From Actinomycetes bacterium (GTDB taxonomy: Bacteria; Actinomycetota; Acidimicrobiia; Acidimicrobiales; RAAP-2): 16,366 nt of DNA. A program made the position numbers and the translations under genes. This document shows, piece after piece, positions 6,340 through 15,094 of the stretch. Location of the stretch: the NCBI GenBank assembly GCA_021791615.1, contig JAJYWG010000083.1, positions 1-16,366 of the forward strand, read 5' to 3'. The stretch's first letter is position 1. Every line of letters begins with the position of its first letter. Below the pieces are notes generated by a model that was not told where the DNA came from, did not search any database, and worked only from the letters and a program-made list of their open reading frames with translations.

Positions 6340-7152
6340 GTGATCACCGCCACTATTCCCCGCCTTCTCGACGACCTCTACGCCCAGCTTCGCTTCTACG
6401 TGAAGATCCTCCGGGCGCTGCCCCGCGCACTTCGCTACCCCAAGGAGATCGGCATCCTCATGTCCGATATCGCCATCGGTCCCGGTGCCCTGGTGGTCGG
6501 TGGGGGGATGTTTTTCGTGGTGATGAGCATTGCATTCTTCACCGGCACCGAAGTCGGGTTGGAAGGGTTCACCGGGCTCTCCCAGATCGGAGCCCAGGCG
6601 TTCACCGGCGTCATCTCGTCCTTGGCCAACACCCGGGAGATCACGCCGCTCGTCGCCGGCGTGGCGCTGGCGGCACAGGTGGGGGCCGGGTTCACTGCCC
6701 AGCTCGGGGCCATGCGCATCTCCGAGGAGATCGACGCGCTGGAGGTCATGGGGGTCAACAGCGTCGTCTACCTTGTCGCCACCCGGGTCTGGGCCGCGCT
6801 CATCACGATGATCCCGCTCTACCTGGCTGCCCTGTTCTCCAGCTACGTGGCCACCGAGCTGATCGTCACCCGGTTCTTCGGGCTCTCGACGGGTACCTAC
6901 CAGCACTACTTCCAGCTCTTCCTGCCGCCGATCGACATCTTCTACTCGTTCTTGAAGGCGATGGTCTTCGCCGTCCTGGTGACCCTCATCCACTGCTACT
7001 ACGGGTACACCGCCGGGGGCGGTCCGGCCGGAGTCGGCGTGGCAGCCGGCCGGGCCATCCGCCTCTCGATCATCGTGATCGTGCTCGTCAACCTGCTCAT
7101 GTCGCTCGTCCTCTTCGGCGGGGTGAACTTCACGGCGAGGCTGGTCGGATGA
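6340..7152 (+). CDS. yrbEB: Mce permease YrbEB (MlaE/YrbE family)
   Basis: This is the second permease subunit, 270 residues, expected to pair with YrbEA in the membrane above the MceG dimer. It has a short cytoplasmic start with an amphipathic helix, then hydrophobic segments near 46-68, 85-118, 143-170 and 203-220 and a last one around 238-262. The coupling loop reads AMRISEEIDALEVMGVNS (124-141), followed by LVATR where YrbEA has LVLPR. The start is GTG 6340, one base after the yrbEA stop; there is no strong ribosome site, so translational coupling to yrbEA is likely. The stop is ten bases before mceA. Confidence 0.92.
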   Translation: MITATIPRLLDDLYAQLRFYVKILRALPRALRYPKEIGILMSDIAIGPGALVVGGGMFFVVMSIAFFTGTEVGLEGFTGLSQIGAQAFTGVISSLANTREITPLVAGVALAAQVGAGFTAQLGAMRISEEIDALEVMGVNSVVYLVATRVWAALITMIPLYLAALFSSYVATELIVTRFFGLSTGTYQHYFQLFLPPIDIFYSFLKAMVFAVLVTLIHCYYGYTAGGGPAGVGVAAGRAIRLSIIVIVLVNLLMSLVLFGGVNFTARLVG

Positions 7153-7162
7153 GGGGGGAGTC

Positions 7163-8500
7163 GTGAAGCGCGCGGCTCGGTCACTCGTCGCCCTCGCGGT
7201 CCTCGCCGTGGCGGCGCTCGGCGCCGTGGGGCTGGTGCGGCTCTCCAACGGCGACTACTCGGGCGACTACGCGCTCAGCGGTGTCTTCCCCCGAGCCGGC
7301 GAGGGGCTCCAGTCGGGTTCCGAAGTCGTGTTCCGCGGAGTGCAGGTGGGGAGGGTGTCGACCATCGAGCTCGACGGGACCCGGGCCCGGATCACGGTGC
7401 TCATGGACCCGAGCTTCAAGGTGCCGGCCGACACCGTCGCAACCGTCGAGCCGGTCAACCTCTTCGGCGCCGAACAGGTCACACTGTCCACCCCGCCATC
7501 GGCGTCGACCGGCGGAGTCGAGACCGAAGCGGGCCCGTACCTGGCACCAGGGGGGACGTTCACCCACACCGCCACCTCTGACGAGCTCGGCGACCTGTTC
7601 GCGGCCGCGGCGCCACTCCTCAACCGGGTCAACACCGAGAACCTGGCGTCGGTCATCTCGGACTTCGGCCAGGCATCCGACGGCGAGGGTCCCCAGATCG
7701 CCCAGGCCATCGGCGCCGGCGCCCGCCTGGCCAACTCGCTGGACCAAAGCCTCCAGGCTCAACTGGCCGCTTTGGACTCGTTCAGCCGTTTCACGGCGGC
7801 GATCGCCCCCGACGGCTCGGCGATCAACGGCCTCTCGGCCCAGGAGAACCTGGCACTGCCCACCTTCAATGCAGACGTGGCCGACTACCAGCGCCTGCTG
7901 GACAACCTCACAACGTTCTCGAGCGAGCTGGCTCGCCTGCTCACCGATTATCACCCCGACATCGCGACCCTCCTCACCCAGGGTGCCGACGTCGCCCAGG
8001 TGCTCACGACCCAGCAGGCCGAGATCGGCCAAGTGATCCGGGGTGCGTACGAGTACGCGTACAAGGTGTCCAAGGGCGGTGGCTCGGCCACCCTGGCGAA
8101 TGGGAGCAAGTTCGCCTACTTCAACTCGTTCATCCTCTTCGGCGACGTGAACTCCTTGGTGTGCGACCTCCTGGCGCCTCCGGACCCGAACATGGCATTC
8201 CTCGAGCCCCTCCAGCAGGCGCTGGCAGGTGCCGGCACCCCGTTCGACTGCCAGAGCCAGCTCGCCGCCTTCGACGCCGCCCAGAAGACATCGAGCGTTG
8301 CGGGAACAGCCACGCCGGCGGCCACGCCGACCTCTGCCGCCGTTGCACCTTCGGGCAGCACCTCGACGCCAACCCAAAGCATCGCCGGCACGGCTCAGAC
8401 ACTGGCCAACCAGATCTACGGCATCATCGGGCGCCCGTCGTCCTCCTCGGGCAAGTCGATCGGCAGCTACGTGAAGTCCCTCCTCGGAGGTGGGTCGTGA
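7163..8500 (+). CDS. mceA: MCE-family protein MceA
   Basis: This is the first of six MCE-domain subunits that build the extracytoplasmic substrate conduit; it has 445 residues. One N-terminal membrane helix (7-26) is an uncleaved anchor. The MCE domain at about 36-112 contains YALSGVFPRAGEGLQSGSEV, FRGVQVGRVSTIEL and NLFGAEQVTL. Helical repeats at about 140-310 follow, then a conserved tail region with YFNSFILFGDVNSLVC, and a Thr/Ser/Ala-rich C-terminus. The only two outer cysteines are in SLVCDLL and PFDCQSQ. The start is GTG 7163 behind a G-rich ribosome site; the stop overlaps the mceB ATG by one base. The letter A reflects position in the operon. Confidence 0.9.
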   Translation: MKRAARSLVALAVLAVAALGAVGLVRLSNGDYSGDYALSGVFPRAGEGLQSGSEVVFRGVQVGRVSTIELDGTRARITVLMDPSFKVPADTVATVEPVNLFGAEQVTLSTPPSASTGGVETEAGPYLAPGGTFTHTATSDELGDLFAAAAPLLNRVNTENLASVISDFGQASDGEGPQIAQAIGAGARLANSLDQSLQAQLAALDSFSRFTAAIAPDGSAINGLSAQENLALPTFNADVADYQRLLDNLTTFSSELARLLTDYHPDIATLLTQGADVAQVLTTQQAEIGQVIRGAYEYAYKVSKGGGSATLANGSKFAYFNSFILFGDVNSLVCDLLAPPDPNMAFLEPLQQALAGAGTPFDCQSQLAAFDAAQKTSSVAGTATPAATPTSAAVAPSGSTSTPTQSIAGTAQTLANQIYGIIGRPSSSSGKSIGSYVKSLLGGGS

Positions 8501-9678
8501 TGTCGCTCCGGCACTTCTCACCCCGGCACATCTCGCACCGCCTGCCCAAGAACGCCGTGAAATTCGCCCTCTTTGCCGCGCTGTGCCTCGTCCTGCTCGT
8601 CGGCCTGGCGGTGAAGATCGGGAACATCTCGCTCTTCTCGTCACGCCGGACGTACTACGCGCAGCTCGCAGACGTGACGGGCCTGACGTCGGGCGACCAG
8701 GTGGACATCGCCGGCGTGGAAGTCGGCCAGGTGGGGTCGATCACCCTCCAGCGGACACATGCCCTGGTCTCGATGAGCGTGAACGTCGACGTGTCGCTGC
8801 GCCAGGGGACCGACGTCGGCCTTCGCTGGCTGAACGTCCTCGGCCAGAAGCAGATCTACCTGTACCCCGCCACTCAAGGCCCGATGCTCAAGCCCGGAGC
8901 CACGATCCCTTTGAGCCACGACGTCTCGGACGCCAGCGTCGACGCGTTCTTGAACTCGATCGGCCCGTTCCTCTCGGCCATCAACCCGAGCGAGGCCAAC
9001 GCGTTCGTAGAGAACGTCTCAGGCGCGCTCGAAGGCGACACTGCCGAGATCAACCAGCTCATCAACAACGGGGCCACGATCTCCCAGACGGTCGGCGCAC
9101 TCGACACCCAAGTCGGTGCCGTCATCGACAGCTTGGACCAGGTGCTCACCGCGATCGCCTCGCGCAGCAGTGACGTGTCCTCGCTCGTGAGCAACCTCCA
9201 GACCGTCTCCCAGTCCCTCGCCTCACGCAACGACCTCCTGGACCAGGTCGTGGTGAACCTCTCGCAAGTCACCGGCGACCTGGCGAACCTCATCGGGCAG
9301 GACCGGAGCACAATCGACTCGAGCATCTCCAGCCTCGAGACGGTCACCCAGACGATCGCCAGCCACCGCCAGCAGCTCGCCCAGACGCTGTCGACGCTCG
9401 GGTCGGGGCTGGCCCCCTACGCCGAGATCTCGTCGTACGGGCAGTGGTTCCAGGTCCAGACCATCTACACCTGTCTGGCGAACCAGACGAGCTGCTCCTA
9501 CTACGAGCCGCTCACAGCTCCTGCCGGATCGGGGCCGGGAGGAGGGCCTCCCCTGTCGGCGCCCTCGCTCCCCGGGACCTCCGCCGCAGGGGCGAGCGCA
9601 ACGGGCGCCGGCACACCGGGGTCGGCCCCAGGCGGGAGCATCAGCACCATCCTGCGTGCCGTAGGGGGTGCGGGATGA
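8500..9678 (+). CDS. mceB: MCE-family protein MceB
   Basis: The second MCE subunit has 392 residues. The anchor helix is at 18-40. The MCE domain at about 51-125 contains YYAQLADVTGLTSGDQVDIAG, VEVGQVGSITL and NVLGQKQIYLYP. A long helical region (about 140-320) of heptad-like Leu/Ile/Val repeats follows. Then comes the short motif WFQVQTIYTCLANQTSC with the two outer cysteines, and a Gly/Ser/Pro/Ala tail. ATG 8500 overlaps the mceA stop (TGATG) and has GGAGG nine bases upstream. The same frame stays open for 339 bases further upstream inside mceA, but that stretch has no family features. The stop overlaps mceC by four bases. Confidence 0.9.
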   Translation: MSLRHFSPRHISHRLPKNAVKFALFAALCLVLLVGLAVKIGNISLFSSRRTYYAQLADVTGLTSGDQVDIAGVEVGQVGSITLQRTHALVSMSVNVDVSLRQGTDVGLRWLNVLGQKQIYLYPATQGPMLKPGATIPLSHDVSDASVDAFLNSIGPFLSAINPSEANAFVENVSGALEGDTAEINQLINNGATISQTVGALDTQVGAVIDSLDQVLTAIASRSSDVSSLVSNLQTVSQSLASRNDLLDQVVVNLSQVTGDLANLIGQDRSTIDSSISSLETVTQTIASHRQQLAQTLSTLGSGLAPYAEISSYGQWFQVQTIYTCLANQTSCSYYEPLTAPAGSGPGGGPPLSAPSLPGTSAAGASATGAGTPGSAPGGSISTILRAVGGAG

Positions 9679-10937
9679 GGGCGTTCACCGAGCGCAGCCC
9701 CAAGACCATCGGTGCAGTGATCCTGGCGGTGATGGCCGTCGTCATCCTCGCCGTGATCTTCCTCAACCGAAGTGTCTTCTCGTCGGGCTACACGGTGACC
9801 GCCCGGTTCCCCGACGCGGCCGGCGTGTCCAAAGGCACGCAAGTGCTCGTGGCCGGGGTCCCGGTCGGGAGCGTGCAGTCGGTGACCATCGACGGCAACG
9901 CCGTCGATGTCACGATGTCGATCGACCATGGCGTCGTGCTGCCACGGCACACCGCTGCGGCAATCAAGGTCGAGACCCTCCTCGGCGTGGTCGACCTCAC
10001 TCTCGATCCCGAGAGCGGCTGGTCGTCACCGCTCAAGACCGGAGCAGTTCTCACCGACACCTCGGTCCCCACCGAGTTCTACCAACTCCAGAACACCGCA
10101 GGGAAGCTGCTCCAGCAGACCAACGCCCAAGCGCTGAACGGCGTCATCGAGTCGCTGGCGGCCATCACCCAGGGCAAGCAGCAGCAGGTCGAGCAGATCA
10201 TCCAAGGCCTGGGCAAGCTCACCACCACGATCAGCGATCGGAGCGGAGCGGTGAGCCAGCTCATCGACTCGGCGAACACCCTCTCGACGGCGCTCGCCTC
10301 CCGGGACAGCCAGCTCGCCTCGGTGATCGACCAGCTCAACACGGTGGTCACAGGCTTGGCCTCCCACAGCACGGACCTGGCCAGTCTCATCGACAACATC
10401 GACGCTGCGGCCACCCAGACCAACAGCCTCGTCGGCCAGGAGAAGCCCCAGCTCGATCAGCTCCTCACACACCTCCACACCACCCTGGGCGTGGTCGGGC
10501 AGCACCAGGACGACTTGGCCCAAGCCGTGTCGTACCTGAGCGCGGCGGTCAAGGGGTTCGCCTCGGTGGGGTACTCCGGACCCCAGGACACCCCGAACTC
10601 CTGGGCGAACATCTACGACAACCTCGTGACGTCGGCCGGGGCCTACGGCGTCCTCGCACCGTGCGGCGCGCTCGATCAGGCGCTCGACGAGATCCTCGGC
10701 CCGACACCGCTCGCGTGCAACGAGCAGACCGGACCGCTGCCGGGCTCCACACCGTCGAACCTCAGCCCGAGCCCGGCGACGGATCCCACAGCCTCGCCGG
10801 GAACCTCGGGGACCTCGAGCGCCTCGGGGACGTCGCCGGCTGCTGGCGGCCCTTCGTCAGTCGCATCCAATGCCCCCGACTCAGGGCTGAGCGGCCTGTC
10901 GGAGCTCCTCTCGCCGCTTGCCGGAGGGGTGAAGTGA
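9675..10937 (+). CDS. mceC: MCE-family protein MceC
   Basis: The third MCE subunit has 420 residues. The anchor helix is at 11-30. The MCE domain at 38-112 contains YTVTARFPDAAGVSKGTQ, VAGVPVGSVQSVTI and TLLGVVDLTLDP. A helical region at about 130-300 follows. The conserved stretch with NSWANIYDNLVTSAGAYG comes next. The outer cysteines are in LAPCGAL and LACNEQ. The last 65 residues are a Ser/Pro/Gly/Thr-rich tail of low complexity. ATG 9675 overlaps the mceB stop as ATGA, and its stop overlaps mceD by one base, so its amount should be tied to its neighbours. Confidence 0.9.
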   Translation: MRAFTERSPKTIGAVILAVMAVVILAVIFLNRSVFSSGYTVTARFPDAAGVSKGTQVLVAGVPVGSVQSVTIDGNAVDVTMSIDHGVVLPRHTAAAIKVETLLGVVDLTLDPESGWSSPLKTGAVLTDTSVPTEFYQLQNTAGKLLQQTNAQALNGVIESLAAITQGKQQQVEQIIQGLGKLTTTISDRSGAVSQLIDSANTLSTALASRDSQLASVIDQLNTVVTGLASHSTDLASLIDNIDAAATQTNSLVGQEKPQLDQLLTHLHTTLGVVGQHQDDLAQAVSYLSAAVKGFASVGYSGPQDTPNSWANIYDNLVTSAGAYGVLAPCGALDQALDEILGPTPLACNEQTGPLPGSTPSNLSPSPATDPTASPGTSGTSSASGTSPAAGGPSSVASNAPDSGLSGLSELLSPLAGGVK

Positions 10938-12649
10938 TGGGAGCGCGCTGGCGCCGGCTGACCCGGTGGGGGCGGTGGGTGCTCGCCGGTGCCGTCGTGA
11001 TCGGCGGCACCGTCGTGGGGGTGGCCGCGACTTCCTCGGTCTCCACCTATCCGCTGTCCGCCGTGTTCTCCGAGGCGCCAGGGCTGTACCCGGGAGCCGC
11101 TGTCGAGGTGCTGGGGGTGAAGGTCGGCACGGTGACGGCGGTGCGCGATACCGGCCGGGAGGTGAAGGTCGCCATGGCAGTGGATCGCGGTCGCCCCATC
11201 CCCGCGTCGGCCTCGGCCTCCCTCGTGGCCCCGGAATTGCTCGGGACACCGGACATCGAGCTGGCGCCTGGGTACACCGGAGGTGCCGTCCTGAGGTCAG
11301 GTGCAACGATCCCCGAGTCCAGGACGTCGGTGCCGGTGTCCACCAACGAGGTGCTCAAGTCGCTGCAGAAGACGCTGAGCGCGATCAACCCTCACGCAGT
11401 CGGTGCCTTGGTCACGAACTTGGCCCAGGACCTCGACGGCCAGGCCCAAGGCCTCAACAAGCTCATTGCCGGCGCGGCCGGCACCATCAAGCTGCTCGCC
11501 GACAAGGAGGACGGTCTGGGCCAGCTCAGCGGCACCCTGGCCGAGCTCACCGGCAGTCTCGACTCTCGGACCTCCGAGATCAGCCAGCTCATCACCGACT
11601 ACGACACCGTCTCAGGGGTGATCGCCCAGCACAGCCCCGAGCTCACAGCGGCGATCTCGCAGCTCTCTTCGGCCAGCACCGAGGTGGTCCAGCTCCTCAC
11701 TCCCAACCTGAGCTCGCTGGAGCAGGACGTGGGCACGGTGACGACGGTGGGACGCACGCTCGACCGCAACTTGAGCTCGATCGACCAGACGCTCACATCG
11801 GCCACGGCTCTCTTTGCTGCAGCCCAACGGGCCTACACACCGACACACGAGTGGCTGAACTTGAACCTCCAGACGCCGACCGGCGTCACCGGGGCTTACG
11901 TGGTCGGGCTGGTCCGGGACCGCCTGGCCGGTGTGTGCCGCAGGATCGCCGCCAATCACTCGGCGGGGCTGTCACCCAGCGAGCTCCATACCCTCGCCAC
12001 ATGCGGGAACCCCGACTCGGGATTCTTTGACCCGCTCTTGAACCAGATCCCGAGCATCCTCACAGACATCCAGAATGGAAAGGTCCCCTCGTCCCCGCCC
12101 AGCCCTGCCTCCTTGTTCCAGCAGGGCCTGTCCCAGATCCCGGGCATCCCCGCGGCGAGCGCACCGGCGAGCACGCCGTCGAGCACGCCGACCAGCGCAC
12201 CGGCACCGGCGTCCTCGGGGGGCTCGGCTTCGAGGTCGAGCACCGGCACGGGAACCGGGAGTAGCGGTTCCACCTCGACGCCGTGCCTGGGTGGCCTACT
12301 CGGTTCGATCGTCACGTGCTCGTCGGGCTCCTCGGGCTCCTCGGGCTCGTCGGGGTCCTCGGGGTCGTCCGGTCTCGGCGGCCTGCTCTCCTATCGGTCC
12401 AAGCTTCCTGCCGGAAGCGGTGCAAGCGATCCCACCACACTCCTCAGCACCCCGGCCGAAGCCGAGCTCCCGCCACTCCCGGCGACAGCACCCGGTGCTT
12501 CGCCCGGCCACGCACACAGGCGCGTGGCATCGACGCGGCGGCGCCCCAGCGCGCGGCGGCCGGCGCGCACTCGTACGACGTCGAGGGGACAGCGCGAAGG
12601 CCGGCGTGATCCGGCCAAGCGCACGAGAGAGCGGCGAGGGCGGCGATGA
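10937..12649 (+). CDS. mceD: MCE-family protein MceD with long repeat-rich and basic tail
   Basis: The fourth MCE subunit is the longest at 570 residues. The anchor helix is at 13-31. The MCE domain at 37-110 contains YPLSAVFSEAPGLYPGAAVE, LGVKVGTVTAV and LLGTPDIELAP. A helical region at about 125-300 follows, then the conserved WLNLNLQTPTGVTGAYV part with cysteines in GVCRR and LATCGNP. The tail, from about 385, is Ser/Ala/Pro-rich. It carries two more cysteines (TPCLGG, IVTCSS), six SSG triplets (462-479) and an Arg-rich end in which about 20 of the last 45 residues are Arg or Lys. Such a basic end is odd on a protein predicted to face outward. The ATG overlaps the mceC stop by one base with GGAGG upstream; the end overlaps mceE by four bases. 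Confidence 0.88.
   Translation: MGARWRRLTRWGRWVLAGAVVIGGTVVGVAATSSVSTYPLSAVFSEAPGLYPGAAVEVLGVKVGTVTAVRDTGREVKVAMAVDRGRPIPASASASLVAPELLGTPDIELAPGYTGGAVLRSGATIPESRTSVPVSTNEVLKSLQKTLSAINPHAVGALVTNLAQDLDGQAQGLNKLIAGAAGTIKLLADKEDGLGQLSGTLAELTGSLDSRTSEISQLITDYDTVSGVIAQHSPELTAAISQLSSASTEVVQLLTPNLSSLEQDVGTVTTVGRTLDRNLSSIDQTLTSATALFAAAQRAYTPTHEWLNLNLQTPTGVTGAYVVGLVRDRLAGVCRRIAANHSAGLSPSELHTLATCGNPDSGFFDPLLNQIPSILTDIQNGKVPSSPPSPASLFQQGLSQIPGIPAASAPASTPSSTPTSAPAPASSGGSASRSSTGTGTGSSGSTSTPCLGGLLGSIVTCSSGSSGSSGSSGSSGSSGLGGLLSYRSKLPAGSGASDPTTLLSTPAEAELPPLPATAPGASPGHAHRRVASTRRRPSARRPARTRTTSRGQREGRRDPAKRTRERRGRR
12320..12373 (+). repeat. 9-bp repeat encoding Ser-Ser-Gly, six copies, in mceD
   Basis: Six imperfect 9-bp units (TCSTCSGGN pattern) encode SSG six times in a row just after a cysteine in the MceD tail. 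The third-base differences between units show it is older than a fresh slippage product, or that it is kept for the protein sequence. Confidence 0.9.
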
Positions 12650-13692
12650 GCGCGCTCGGGAGCAGGGTGGCAGGGCGGCGCAGGGTGGCCGGCCGGGCGG
12701 TGTGCCTCTTGGCCGTGGTCTCCCTCGCCGTGGTGCTGTCCGGCTGCGGGTCGAGCGGTGGATCGGGATCTGTCACGGTGAGCGCCGTCTTCTCCGACGT
12801 AGGCAACCTGGTGACAGGAGCCCAGGTGCAGATGGCAGACGTCCCTGTCGGTCACGTCAGCGCCATCGCGCTCGACGGCGACGAGGCCAAGGTGACGATG
12901 GTCATCGACCCAGGCATCAAGGTGCCCGACAACGTGACTGCGAAGTTGGAACGGACCACCATCCTCGGCGAGCGCTTCATCGAGCTGGCACCGCCACGCC
13001 GGGCCGGCCCACCGCTCACCGACGACGCTGTCATCCAGCGGACCACAGTGGTGCCGACAGTGGAGCAGCTCGTCTCGGCGGGTGCCGAGGTGTTCGGCTC
13101 CGTCTCGACCTCGCAACTGGCGGACATCATCGAAGCTGGAGGTCAGGGTTTCACCGGCCAGGCCGCGTCGCTGCGCCAGCTCCTGAACGACTTCTCCACG
13201 GTCGCGGCGGGGTACGCGTCGCAGACCACACAGATCAAGACCGTCGTCAACAGCTTGGACCAGTTGGGATCCAGCTTGGCCCCGACATCGGGGCCCGATT
13301 CGCAGGCCATCGCCAACCTGTCTCAGACGGTCTCGATCCTGGCGCAGGAGTCAGGGAAGTTCGAGAGCCTCCTCCAGTCACTGGACGCGGTCTCGTCCCA
13401 GGGGAGCAGCATCATCTCCACCTACTCCCCGCAGATCACCGACCAGCTCCGGGCCCTCGCAGCGGTGACCGGCCAGCTCGCGCAGAACCAGCAGGACCTC
13501 GCGGGGCTCCTCACCTACCTACCCCAGCACGACGCGGTGCTGTCTGAGGCGGCCCGCAACGACTACCTCCAGGTGTTCGAGAACATCATCGTCTGCGGCA
13601 TCCCAGGCGGCGGGTCGAGCACAGCTCCGGCCTTCACGTGCACACCGCACGGGTCGAGCTCGGCGAGCAACGGCGGAGGTGGGGCAGGATGA
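12646..13692 (+). CDS. mceE: MCE-family lipoprotein MceE (LprK-like)
   Basis: The fifth MCE subunit, 348 residues, is a lipoprotein rather than a helix-anchored protein. An Arg-rich start (RRRVAGR) and hydrophobic stretch lead to the lipobox VLSGC, with Cys34 as the acylation site after signal peptidase II cleavage. This is the normal state of the fifth gene in actinobacterial mce operons and confirms the gene order. The MCE domain at about 43-117 contains VTVSAVFSDVGNLVTGAQVQ, ADVPVGHVSAIAL and TILGERFIELAPP. A helical region at about 125-300 follows, then FENIIVCGIPGG and FTCTPHG with the two outer cysteines. ATG 12646 overlaps the mceD stop as ATGA, and the stop overlaps mceF in the same way. 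Confidence 0.92.
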   Translation: MSALGSRVAGRRRVAGRAVCLLAVVSLAVVLSGCGSSGGSGSVTVSAVFSDVGNLVTGAQVQMADVPVGHVSAIALDGDEAKVTMVIDPGIKVPDNVTAKLERTTILGERFIELAPPRRAGPPLTDDAVIQRTTVVPTVEQLVSAGAEVFGSVSTSQLADIIEAGGQGFTGQAASLRQLLNDFSTVAAGYASQTTQIKTVVNSLDQLGSSLAPTSGPDSQAIANLSQTVSILAQESGKFESLLQSLDAVSSQGSSIISTYSPQITDQLRALAAVTGQLAQNQQDLAGLLTYLPQHDAVLSEAARNDYLQVFENIIVCGIPGGGSSTAPAFTCTPHGSSSASNGGGGAG

Positions 13693-15026
13693 AGACCAGC
13701 CGACTGGTGCTCAACCTGCTGGCCTTTCTGGTCGTCACCGTGGCGCTGATCGCTTATGGCGTGGTGGACCTCCTCGGGAACCCGCTCGCGTCGTCCCTCC
13801 ACGTGTCGGCAGTGTTCCCGAACGCGTCGGGGCTGTTCGACAACTTCTCGGTCGAGCTCAACGGGGTGGACGTCGGCACGGTGAGCTCGGTGCAGCTCGT
13901 CCACGGCGGGGCCCGGGTGGACATGAGCATCGACCACGGCGTGAGCATCCCAAGCAACGTGGTGGCTGGGATCGACATCGCCAACGATCTCGGGGAGCAG
14001 GTCGTGGAGCTCACTCCCCGTTCCGGTCGGAGCGATCCTCCGCTCCGGGACAACGCGGTCATCCCGGTGGCCCCCGACAGCGTGCCGGCCGATGTGGGAC
14101 AAGTCGTAGCCTCCGCCACCCGGCTGCTCGACGCCATCCCCAGCGGCAATCTGAACGCGTTGCTCGCTGACCTCGCCACCGCCCTCCAGAACCGAGCGGG
14201 GGACCTGCGGACCATCGTGTCGGCCGGGACCACGTTCTCCCAGGAGTTCCTCCAGTACCAGACCCAGTTCAACGCATTGCTGGCCAACGCACCCCCGGTC
14301 CTCGACGCAGTGAGCGCTGTCGGGCCGGCGTTGCGCCAGTCACTCGTCAACACCGAATCGCTGCTCGAGGTCCTCGCACACCAGAAGGGCGACGTCACGA
14401 CGCTTCTCCAGCAGGGATCGCAGGCCACCGGGCTCCTCGGGAGCCTCGTCACGAACCAGGCCCCGGATCTCGCCTGCCTGTTCCACGACGTTGCCCAGAT
14501 CTCGACAAACCTCGCTCAACCCGCCAACTTGGGCCACCTCTCCCAGACGCTCGCCACCAACCAGTACTTCTTTGGAGCGGTGAGCGCGGTGACGGTGCAG
14601 GGCGAGGCCAAGGCACTCTCGGATGGGGCGCCCGCCAATCCCGACCAGTACTTCCTCCGGACTCGCCTGCTCATCCCACCGGCGACGCCGGCGGGAGTTG
14701 CGTACCCGGCGCAGCAGGGTCTGCCGCCGGTGAAGCCTGGCGCCGGGTGCAGCACGGAGCTCGGCCAGGGTGTGGGGCCGGCCACCCAGGCTGGGTTCAC
14801 CCCGGCAGCAGGCGGGAGCCTCAGCCCGGCTCCGGCATCGGAGTCCCAAGTGCGAGGAGCGGGAGACGGGGACACACCGGTGTCGACCGAGGACGCCGCC
14901 TATCGGGGCCCCACCCCGGGTGGTGACCCGCTTGGCCCGATCCTGCTGGGGGCGCTCCTCGTGCCGGCGTTGGCCCTGGCCTGGGGCGCTCGCCCTTCCC
15001 GCCGTCGGACCCGGCGCCGGGGCTGA
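13689..15026 (+). CDS. mceF: MCE-family protein MceF with C-terminal membrane segment
   Basis: The sixth and last MCE subunit has 445 residues. The anchor helix is at 6-26. The MCE domain at 37-111 contains LHVSAVFPNASGLFDNFSVE, NGVDVGTVSSV and NDLGEQVVELTP. A helical region at about 125-290 follows. Cysteines occur in DLACLFHD and GAGCSTEL. After a Pro/Gly/Ala-rich stretch, the protein ends with a short hydrophobic segment (PILLGALLVPALALAWG, about 417-433) and a very basic tail rich in Arg. This looks like a second membrane helix with positive residues inside, or a sorting-type tail. GGAGG lies nine bases before ATG 13689, which overlaps the mceE stop as ATGA. The next gene starts 225 bp later. 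Confidence 0.9.
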   Translation: MKTSRLVLNLLAFLVVTVALIAYGVVDLLGNPLASSLHVSAVFPNASGLFDNFSVELNGVDVGTVSSVQLVHGGARVDMSIDHGVSIPSNVVAGIDIANDLGEQVVELTPRSGRSDPPLRDNAVIPVAPDSVPADVGQVVASATRLLDAIPSGNLNALLADLATALQNRAGDLRTIVSAGTTFSQEFLQYQTQFNALLANAPPVLDAVSAVGPALRQSLVNTESLLEVLAHQKGDVTTLLQQGSQATGLLGSLVTNQAPDLACLFHDVAQISTNLAQPANLGHLSQTLATNQYFFGAVSAVTVQGEAKALSDGAPANPDQYFLRTRLLIPPATPAGVAYPAQQGLPPVKPGAGCSTELGQGVGPATQAGFTPAAGGSLSPAPASESQVRGAGDGDTPVSTEDAAYRGPTPGGDPLGPILLGALLVPALALAWGARPSRRRTRRRG

Positions 15027-15094
15027 CCCCGCACCACACCGCCCCGCACCGCACCGTTCTGCCATGCCGTTGCGTGCGCTGCCCGCGTGCCGAT

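Noticed and set aside
7181..8644. 487-codon minus-strand open frame opposite mceA
   Set aside because: It is the reverse shadow of a GC-rich gene, with Arg/Gly/Ala/Val-rich sequence and no recognisable domain; mceA on the plus strand has anchor helix, MCE domain and operon context.
9668..10936. Upstream part of the long open frame that ends with mceD
   Set aside because: This 420-codon stretch overlaps mceC in another frame, is rich in Arg, His and Pro, and lacks MCE features. MceD starts at 10937 with an anchor helix and ribosome site.
12075..13547. 490-codon plus-strand open frame across mceD and mceE
   Set aside because: It is Arg/Gly/Pro-rich without domains and conflicts with the lipobox and MCE domain of mceE in the other frame.
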